Assembly: GCA_964195005.1 (NCBI GenBank)
Contig: CAXMOO010000005.1
Span: 1-18,944 of the forward strand
Source: JAUXLW01 sp964195005
GTDB lineage: Bacteria > Actinomycetota > Acidimicrobiia > Spongiisociales > SHLN01
Reading direction: 5' to 3'
DNA: 18,944 nt
Part shown: in pieces, positions 14,186-18,944 of the stretch
Position numbering within the stretch: position 1 is the stretch's first letter
Layout of the letters: every line of letters starts with the position of its first letter
Made by a program: the position numbers and the translations under genes
The notes under the pieces: generated by a model
The model's database searches: none
Seen by the model: the letters and a program-made list of their open reading frames with translations, nothing else
Told to the model about the DNA's origin: nothing

Positions 14186-14257
14186 GGATTCTCCTTCGGT
14201 GTCAGTGGGGGAGGGTAGGCCGCAGTGCCGGAGGCCTGGCCCTTTGGCGGGTGGTTT

Positions 14258-14686
14258 CTACGGCAGCGGGTTGGGAGGTGGTGGGTCGTTCCACTCGCCC
14301 TCTGTTGGGCGCGGCCCCGGGATCACTGTGATCCGTCCCGAAAAGCGCCTCCCGATCCATTTCCTCATCACCTCGCGAAATGGTGGGAACAGCAGGGCAA
14401 ACCCGATTCCGTCTGTGATAAACCCCGGCGTTATGAGCAAGGATCCGGCGACAACGATCATGGCCCCGTGCGCTAATTCCTTGGCGGGGAACCGGGCCTG
14501 GAAAAAGGACGAACGCACTTGTTCGAGGGCTGCCGCGCCCTGGCGGGCCACGAGTGCCGATCCAATCACCGCCGTCGCCACGATTAGAACCAGCGTTTGC
14601 AGAATCCCGATACTGCCGCCAACCCAGAACAGCACATAGATCTCGGCGATCGGAATTGTCAGAAAAGTCAGTAGTAGCCAACCCAT
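14258..14686 (-). CDS. fxsA: FxsA-family inner membrane protein
   Basis: The 142-residue protein has the FxsA layout. A first membrane pair contains IPIAEIYVLFWVGGSIG and LVLIVATAVIGSALVARQG (about 4-48). An amphipathic stretch follows, then AHGAMIVVAGSLLITPGFITDGIGFALLFPPFR (about 92-124), whose LLxxPGFxTDxxG core is diagnostic. The tail after about 125 is basic and then Pro-rich. E. coli FxsA is known for relieving phage T7 exclusion by the F plasmid PifA protein when overproduced; its normal job is unclear. The gene diverges from leuB across 51 bases. A -10-like TATGCT (14696-14701, minus strand) would start the transcript 3 bases before the ATG, so the message may be leaderless. It could read on into sat-cysC. 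Confidence 0.88.
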   Translation of the reverse strand: MGWLLLTFLTIPIAEIYVLFWVGGSIGILQTLVLIVATAVIGSALVARQGAAALEQVRSSFFQARFPAKELAHGAMIVVAGSLLITPGFITDGIGFALLFPPFREVMRKWIGRRFSGRITVIPGPRPTEGEWNDPPPPNPLP

Positions 14687-14704
14687 TAGAGCCTGAGCAT
14701 ATCG

Positions 14705-14724
14705 ACCCGTTCTGGCAAACGGGT
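14705..14724. promoter_or_regulatory. Inverted repeat between the divergent fxsA and leuB promoters
   Basis: ACCCGTT (14705-14711) and AACGGGT (14718-14724) are perfect 7-base arms around a 6-base centre. The site sits between a -10-like TATGCT for fxsA (14696-14701, minus) and a TACCCT for leuB (14724-14729, plus), touching the latter. The position suits an operator for either gene. Formation of a hairpin in RNA is less likely, as it lies upstream of both predicted transcript starts. Confidence 0.4.
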
Positions 14725-14737
14725 ACCCTCCAGCCTC

Positions 14738-15793
14738 GTGAAGGCCAACATCGTTGTGCTACCCGGTGACGGGATCGGCCCTGAGGTGCTTGCCCAGGCG
14801 ACCGCGGTGTTATCGGCTGTTGGTGAGGCGGCCGGCCACGAGTTCACCTCGCAAGAACACCTGATCGGGGGAGCCGCCATCGATGCAACCGGCAAGGCTC
14901 TTCCTGAGGCAACCCTGACAGCATGTCGGACGGCCGATGCGGTGTTCCTGGGAGCTGTGGGCGGGCCTGCCTGGGACGGAGCGGCAGAGCGACCCGAGCA
15001 AGGATTGCTGGCCATTCGACACCAGCTTGGCCTGTATGCCAACCTGCGGCCAATCAGTGTCTTCCCCGAGCTGGTCGACCTGTCCCCGCTGCGGGCCCGG
15101 GCAGTGACCGGCGTCGATATTCTGTTTGTGCGCGAGCTCACCGGGGGCATTTACTTCGGCGATTCGGGAACGTCCGGGGGAGAGGCCTATCAGGTGATGA
15201 AGTATTCGGTCGAGGAGGTCGCACGCGTTGTTCGAGTTGCCGGCGAACAGGCCCGGGCCAGGCGCAACAAGCTGACCAGCGTTGACAAGGCCAATGTGCT
15301 CGAGCCCTCCCGTTTGTGGCGGGCTGAGACGGCACGCATCATGGCCGACGAGTTTCCCGACGTTGAGTTCGAAGAAGTCCTGGTCGATGCCATGGCGATG
15401 TTTCTGCTCTCACGACCAGCCGATTTTGACGTGGTCGTGACTTCCAATCTTTTCGGTGACATCCTCACCGATGAAGCAGCCATGCTCACCGGATCGCTGG
15501 GAATGCTCCCCTCCGCGTCGATTGGAGAGTCGGGCCCCGGGCTTTACGAGCCAGTCCACGGATCGGCGCCGGACATCAGCGGCCAGGATGTCGCCAACCC
15601 GGTGGGGGCGATCCTGGCAGCTGCGATGGCCCTTCGGCTCTCGCTGGGCCTCGAGAAGGAGGCTTCCGCCGTTGAAGCTGCTGTGACAAGTGTCCTTGCC
15701 AAAGGCGTGCGCACGGCCGACATTGCCGGCGGAGGCCCCGTGGTCGGCACGGCCGAGCTGGGCCGAGCCGTCGTGGCCGCACTCGTTCTCTAG
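14738..15793 (+). CDS. leuB: 3-isopropylmalate dehydrogenase
   Basis: The 351-residue enzyme oxidatively decarboxylates 3-isopropylmalate with NAD+, the third step of leucine synthesis. It begins MKANIVVLPGDGIGPEV, the family signature. LFVRELTGGIYFGDSG (129-144) with the substrate-binding Arg and Glu comes next, followed by KYSVEEV and then SVDKANVLEPSRLWR (181-195) with the catalytic Lys. FDVVVTSNLFGDILTDEAAMLTGSLGMLPSAS holds the metal-binding Asp pair, and PVHGSAPDISGQDVANPVG is the NAD-binding loop. Length is normal. The start is a GTG with no ribosome site; a TACCCT -10 at 14724-14729 would make a leader of 0 to 2 bases, so it is probably leaderless. leuC and leuD are not adjacent. The gene converges with leuA across a 323-base repeat-rich gap. 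Confidence 0.94.
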   Translation: MKANIVVLPGDGIGPEVLAQATAVLSAVGEAAGHEFTSQEHLIGGAAIDATGKALPEATLTACRTADAVFLGAVGGPAWDGAAERPEQGLLAIRHQLGLYANLRPISVFPELVDLSPLRARAVTGVDILFVRELTGGIYFGDSGTSGGEAYQVMKYSVEEVARVVRVAGEQARARRNKLTSVDKANVLEPSRLWRAETARIMADEFPDVEFEEVLVDAMAMFLLSRPADFDVVVTSNLFGDILTDEAAMLTGSLGMLPSASIGESGPGLYEPVHGSAPDISGQDVANPVGAILAAAMALRLSLGLEKEASAVEAAVTSVLAKGVRTADIAGGGPVVGTAELGRAVVAALVL

Positions 15794-15809
15794 GATCCTT
15801 GTCTGTTCT

Positions 15810-15832
15810 CCTCTCCCACGGAGTGGGGGAGG
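15810..15832 (+). terminator. Hairpin after leuB
   Basis: CCTCTCCCAC (15810-15819) pairs with GTGGGGGAGG (15823-15832) over 10 pairs, one of them G-U, around the loop GGA, 17 bases after the leuB stop. There is no U-tract, so termination is plausible but not assured. The hairpin is also the left edge of the repeat-like element in this spacer. Confidence 0.4.
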
Positions 15833-16085
15833 TTGGGAGGGGGTGGTTTCCAGCAACGGCACCCTGCGCGAAGCGACGTTGAGGCCCGAGGGTTGAACCA
15901 AGAGCCGGTCGGGAGCGCACCGAACTCAGCAGTTGATTGTTGGGCACCGCCTTGTGCAGGGTCACCTGGAAGCAACAATTCCTGGGGGAGTCAAGCTGGC
16001 GGCATTCCTGCTGTTGGTGGGCACCACCCTCCCCCAGCCCCTCCCACTGCGCTGCGATGACTCCGCTCCGCATGAGGGGAAGGTT
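15811..16085. repeat. Inverted-repeat-flanked intergenic element between leuB and leuA
   Basis: The 323-base gap 15794-16116 has no supported gene. A purine-rich segment at 15825-15847 (GGGGGAGGTTGGGAGGGGGT) is matched by an imperfect inverted copy at 16023-16047 (ACCACCCTCCCCCAGCCC...), enclosing about 175 bases. Inside, ATTGTTG and CAACAAT form smaller arms around a trimmed GGTGACC-like core. The G/C-tract style recurs at 4341-4456. This looks like a dispersed, possibly MITE-like or REP-like element; no target duplication could be identified by eye. Confidence 0.4.
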
Positions 16086-16091
16086 CCTCTC

Positions 16092-16117
16092 CTGCTGACT
16101 GCTGACTGCTGACTGCT
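16092..16117. repeat. Heptanucleotide tandem repeat at the leuA stop codon
   Basis: CTGCTGA is repeated 3.7 times (16092-16098, 16099-16105, 16106-16112, then CTGCT). The last base is also the first base of the leuA stop codon read on the minus strand. It is outside the coding region, so length change would not alter LeuA. Confidence 0.85.
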
Positions 16118-17640
16118 TACTTCTTGTAGGCGCTGTCTCGGGCCGCCTTGTTGAGGGCGCCGTTGAAGGCGCGAGCTGAGGCCTCCACGATGTCGGTCGA
16201 GGTGCCGGTGCCCGTAAAAGTCTTTTCCCGAAGCTGGACGAGGACCTTCACTTCCGCCATAGCGTCGGCTCCCAGGCTCACCGGATCCACCCGATAGTCG
16301 ATCAAACGGGCACGGGGTAGATCGAACGCCACGGAGAGGGCACCGAATATGGCATCGACCATGCCGTCGCCGCTCGCCTCGTGCGATTCCTTCTTGCCGT
16401 CCCGTTCTACGAGGACGGTCGCCTCCGGAGCCTGGCTGTCGCCGCCTGAAGCCATCCAGCCCAGGAAATGGACCTCGTCCAGATGATCGACTTGATCGTG
16501 GACGATCGCCAGTAGGCCTTCTTCGCCGATCTCGCCCTTGCGGTCGGCCAGTTGTTTGAAGCGGACAAATGCTGCCTCGAAGTCCTCGTCCTCGAGGTTG
16601 ATGTTGATGTGTTTGAGGGCATCTCCAAATGCGGCCCGCCCCGAATGTTTGCCGAGGACGAGCTTGGTGTCTTCCTGGCCCACCGCGTTGGGGTCCATGA
16701 TTTCGTAGGTGGTGCGTTCCCGCAGAACACCGTGCTGGTGGATTCCGGACTCATGAGCGAACGCATTCCGGCCGACAACGGCCTTGTTGTATTGAACGGG
16801 ATATCCGGTCAATCGCGATACCAGGCGGCTGGTCTCAAGAAGCTGGGTGGTGTCGATTGCCGTTTCAACCTGATAGTGGTCGGCCCGAGTGTTGAGCGCC
16901 ATGACCACCTCTTCCAGGGCGGCGTTGCCTGCCCGCTCACCGATACCGTTCACCGCGACCTCGACCTGTCTGGCACCGTTTTCCACCGCAGCCAACGCGT
17001 TGGCAACGGCCAACCCGAGGTCGTTATGGCAATGGGTGGAGATGATGACGTCCTCGCGGATGGCGGTTAGCTCATCCACGACTTTCTTGATGCGGGCCCC
17101 GTAATCAGATGGCGTGGCGAAACCGACCGTATCGGGAATGTTGATTGTGCCGACACCGGCTTCCACCGCTGTCCGGCAGACCCGCAACATGAAGTCCATA
17201 TCCGAGCGGCTGCCATCTTCAGGTGAGAATTCGATGTCGTCGCACAGCGATCGGGCGTGGGCGACGGCAGCAGCGGCGGCTTGCACAACATCCTCTTCTG
17301 TCATCCGCAGCTTGTGCTCCATATGGATGGCTGAAGTGGCGAGGAACACATGGATGCGGGGTCGTTCCGCATCCTTGATGGACTCCCACGCCCTGTCGAT
17401 GTCCTCGGGTATGGCCCGGGCGAGGGCGGCGATAACGGGTCCCTTGACCTCCCGGGCTACGCGTTGTACTGCGAGGAAGTCTCCGTCGGAGGCAATGGGG
17501 AACCCGGCTTCGATGACGTCGGCGCCAAGACGGGCGAGCTGGTTGGCGATGGCGACCTTGTCGTCGGCATCGAGGGCGATTCCCGGCGACTGCTCGCCGT
17601 CTCGCAGTGTTGTGTCGAAGATGATTACGCGGTTCTGCAT
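16117..17640 (-). CDS. leuA: 2-isopropylmalate synthase
   Basis: LeuA condenses acetyl-CoA with 2-ketoisovalerate, the committed step to leucine. From the ATG at 17640 the protein has 507 residues and starts MQNRVIIFDTTLRDGEQSPG, the classical N-terminal signature with the metal-binding Asp. AGFPIAS, STHCHNDLGLAVANALAAVENGA (second signature with the HxH metal ligands) and NGIGERAGNAALEEVVMAL follow in the TIM barrel. FAHESGIHQHGVL and GKHSGRAAF form the linker region, and the last 130 or so residues are the LeuA allosteric domain for leucine feedback. The frame stays open to a Met at 17736, but the extra 32 residues are not family-like, and AGGAG stands 6 bases before the ATG at 17640. The 105-base gap to ilvN holds the small hairpin at 17702-17717 and no Leu-rich leader peptide. 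The gene is the third of ilvB-ilvN-leuA. Confidence 0.95.
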   Translation of the reverse strand: MQNRVIIFDTTLRDGEQSPGIALDADDKVAIANQLARLGADVIEAGFPIASDGDFLAVQRVAREVKGPVIAALARAIPEDIDRAWESIKDAERPRIHVFLATSAIHMEHKLRMTEEDVVQAAAAAVAHARSLCDDIEFSPEDGSRSDMDFMLRVCRTAVEAGVGTINIPDTVGFATPSDYGARIKKVVDELTAIREDVIISTHCHNDLGLAVANALAAVENGARQVEVAVNGIGERAGNAALEEVVMALNTRADHYQVETAIDTTQLLETSRLVSRLTGYPVQYNKAVVGRNAFAHESGIHQHGVLRERTTYEIMDPNAVGQEDTKLVLGKHSGRAAFGDALKHININLEDEDFEAAFVRFKQLADRKGEIGEEGLLAIVHDQVDHLDEVHFLGWMASGGDSQAPEATVLVERDGKKESHEASGDGMVDAIFGALSVAFDLPRARLIDYRVDPVSLGADAMAEVKVLVQLREKTFTGTGTSTDIVEASARAFNGALNKAARDSAYKK

Positions 17641-17701
17641 GGGTTGCTCCTGGATCGAGTCGGATGTTGCGTCGGGGGCCGGGTCAGCTTGGGCTGCCCG
17701 G

Positions 17702-17717
17702 CCTGGCAAGCGCCAGG
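17702..17717 (-). other. Small hairpin in the ilvN-leuA spacer
   Basis: CCTGGC (17702-17707) and GCCAGG (17712-17717) form a perfect 6-base stem with a 4-base loop in the 105-base gap between ilvN and leuA. No U-tract follows on either strand. It could be an RNA-processing or pausing site that sets leuA level apart from ilvBN, or nothing. Confidence 0.3.
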
Positions 17718-17745
17718 TGCACCTTGCCCAATTCAAGCAAGCTGC

Positions 17746-18246
17746 TCACGAGATCGCTCGCAGTGCGCGGCCTTTTGAGTCGCGGGCGAGGGCGATCCAC
17801 CCCGACTTGGCAAGTTCAATGAGCCCGTACGGTCGCAACAACTCGAGGAAGTCGTTGACCTTGTCCGGTGGGCCGGTGATTTCGAAGGTGATCGAATTGG
17901 TGCCCACGTCGACCGCTCGGGCCTTGAAAACACCGGCGGCTTCCAACAATTCGCCTCGCTGAGAAGCGTCGGCCGCAACCCGCACCAGCATGACCTCCCG
18001 CTCGATGCAGTCTTGGGGGTTGAGCTCCGTCACCTTGATCGTGTTGACCAGCTTGCGGAGCTGCTTGAGCACCTGTTCCAGGTTCTCGTCTTCAACCACC
18101 ACGGTCATCATCGAAAACTCGGGATCGGCCGCCGGCCCCACCGCCAGGGAGTGAATGTTGAAACCGCGCCGAGCGAACATTGAGGAGACGCGCGCCAGCA
18201 CACCAGGCTTGTTTTCCACCAGCACGGAGAGGATCTGCTTAGGCAT
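17746..18246 (-). CDS. ilvN: Acetolactate synthase small (regulatory) subunit
   Basis: The 166-residue subunit binds valine-type effectors and stimulates the catalytic subunit IlvB. It starts MPKQILSVLVENKPGVLARVSSMFARRGFNIHSLAVGP, an ACT domain (about 4-75) with the usual ligand-binding loop. ERHEVMLVRVAA-like sequence (here IEREVMLVRVAADASQR) then opens the second domain, which runs through VDVGTNSITFEITGPPDKVNDFLELLRPYGLIELAKSG to the end. Length fits the long-type bacterial IlvN (about 160-170). Its ATG overlaps the end of ilvB by 8 bases (ATGCCTAA contains the ilvB stop), which suggests translational coupling to keep subunits in step. leuA follows after 105 bases. Confidence 0.95.
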   Translation of the reverse strand: MPKQILSVLVENKPGVLARVSSMFARRGFNIHSLAVGPAADPEFSMMTVVVEDENLEQVLKQLRKLVNTIKVTELNPQDCIEREVMLVRVAADASQRGELLEAAGVFKARAVDVGTNSITFEITGPPDKVNDFLELLRPYGLIELAKSGWIALARDSKGRALRAIS

Positions 18247-18944
18247 TCAGGTCCTCCGGGCTCAATGCGACGTTGTCGTTAGAACCACCGGCCGGAATCA
18301 TGGGAAATACCATCTCGTCGGGATCAACCCGGAATTCGACCACGACGGGAACATCGTTGATGGCGAGCGACTTCTCGATGACGGGCCCGACCTCGGAGGG
18401 CTTTTCTGCCCTCAGCCCGACGCAACCGAGAGACTCAGCGAGCTGTACGTAGTCGGGGGTCGTGTCTCCCAGCTCAGTGCCGGAGAACCGTTCGTTGTAG
18501 AACAGCCGTTGCCATTGCCGCACCATGCCCAGATTGTTGTTGTTGATCACACCAATCTTGACCGGGATCTTCTCGGTGCTGGCAGTGATCAACTCTTGCA
18601 TCGTCATTTGGAAGCATCCATCGCCGTCTATGGCGTAGACCAGCTCGTCGGGTCGTCCCATCTTGGCCCCGATCGCGGCCGGTATGGCATAGCCCATGGT
18701 GCCGAGACCGCCCGAGTTGATCCAGGAGCGGGGCCTGTCGAACTTCCAGAGCTGAGATGCCCACATCTGATGTTGGCCGACACCCGCCACCACGATCGCC
18801 TCGCCCTGGGTGATTCGATAAAGCTCCTCGACTACATACTGGGGCTTGATCGGTCCGGACGGATCTTGCTCGTACCCCACGGCGAAATCCCGCTGCCAGG
18901 ATTGGATGGTCTGCAGCCACGCCGAGCGATCGATCGGGGTGGCA
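18239..18944 (-). CDS. ilvB: Acetolactate synthase large (catalytic) subunit, 5' part beyond the window
   Basis: About 235 C-terminal codons of the thiamine-diphosphate enzyme that joins two pyruvates, or pyruvate and 2-ketobutyrate, in valine, leucine and isoleucine synthesis. The visible part is the end of the middle domain and the ThDP-binding domain: VAGVGQHQMWASQLWKFDRPRSW, GGLGTMGYAIPAAIGAKMG, then the ThDP/Mg motif from YAIDGDGCFQMTMQELITAS through INNNNLGMVRQWQRLFYNER (GDG...NN). The C-terminal VVEFRVDPDEMVFPMIPAGGSNDNV is typical. The frame is open to the right edge (ATPIDRSAWLQTIQSWQRDF at the border), so no start is seen. The stop overlaps the ilvN start. Full length should be about 580-630 residues. 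Confidence 0.95.
   Translation of the reverse strand, partial: ATPIDRSAWLQTIQSWQRDFAVGYEQDPSGPIKPQYVVEELYRITQGEAIVVAGVGQHQMWASQLWKFDRPRSWINSGGLGTMGYAIPAAIGAKMGRPDELVYAIDGDGCFQMTMQELITASTEKIPVKIGVINNNNLGMVRQWQRLFYNERFSGTELGDTTPDYVQLAESLGCVGLRAEKPSEVGPVIEKSLAINDVPVVVEFRVDPDEMVFPMIPAGGSNDNVALSPEDLNA

Noticed and set aside
15576..16073. A 165-codon minus-strand frame across the leuB end and the leuB-leuA gap
   Set aside because: It overlaps leuB extensively and the remainder is the repeat-like spacer; no conserved domain is seen.
16092..16117. Possible CRISPR or IS end
   Set aside because: The repeats are contiguous 7-mers without spacers, and no cas or transposase gene is present.
17641..17736. 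N-terminal extension of LeuA by 32 residues
   Set aside because: The extra residues are not family-like, and a good AGGAG ribosome site precedes the ATG at 17640.
17641..17745. Leucine attenuator leader before leuA
   Set aside because: No short reading frame with a Leu run and no terminator/antiterminator pair with a U-tract was found; only one small hairpin.

Overview
The window looks like chromosomal core and accessory DNA from a GC-rich actinobacterium, probably of the Acidimicrobiia type. This is inferred from the GC-rich codon use, several start codons that appear leaderless, an actinobacterial/Bacillus-type LexA box, and a secreted protein built on the DxDxDG propeller repeats common in that group. 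No tRNA, rRNA, CRISPR array, integrase or transposase was seen.

Layout, left to right. (1) 1-473 (-): 5' part of a DnaQ-like DEDD exonuclease, with a LexA (SOS) box in the spacer of its promoter, divergent from a SpoU/TrmH-family rRNA methyltransferase (584-1372, +). (2) A PAP2 phosphatase (1529-2281, +) preceded by tandem CTCAGG half-sites and followed by a strong bidirectional terminator. (3) A minus-strand block: nitroreductase, archaeal-type S-adenosylmethionine synthetase, and a broken gene joining the front of an OpuCA-like ABC ATPase to the tail of a glycine-betaine-type substrate-binding protein. (4) A 1341-residue secreted multidomain protein (5239-9264, +) with a propeller, ASH and malectin domains, putative-Ig modules and cysteine-rich repeats, followed by a homoserine-dehydrogenase-like oxidoreductase with a SAF domain (9382-10647, +). 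(5) A sulfate activation operon on the minus strand: ATP sulfurylase-APS kinase fusion, then an SLC13-type permease 15 bases downstream, with fxsA further upstream. (6) Branched-chain amino acid genes: leuB (+), convergent with an ilvB-ilvN-leuA operon (-) whose ilvB runs off the right edge.

The biosynthetic genes fit together. IlvB/IlvN make acetolactate, LeuA commits the valine precursor to leucine, and LeuB oxidises isopropylmalate. Sat-CysC with the permease would import sulfate and turn it into PAPS, and the SAM synthetase draws on the methionine made downstream of sulfur assimilation. ilvC, leuC/leuD and the sulfate reductases are not in the window.

I did not find a clearly new defence or mobile system. 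The observations most worth checking are the LexA-box promoter, the chimeric osmoprotectant-transporter remnant, the archaeal-type SAM synthetase, the modular secreted protein with a recent internal duplication, the CTCAGG array before the PAP2 gene, and the repeat-rich spacers at 4340-4460 and 15800-16117.
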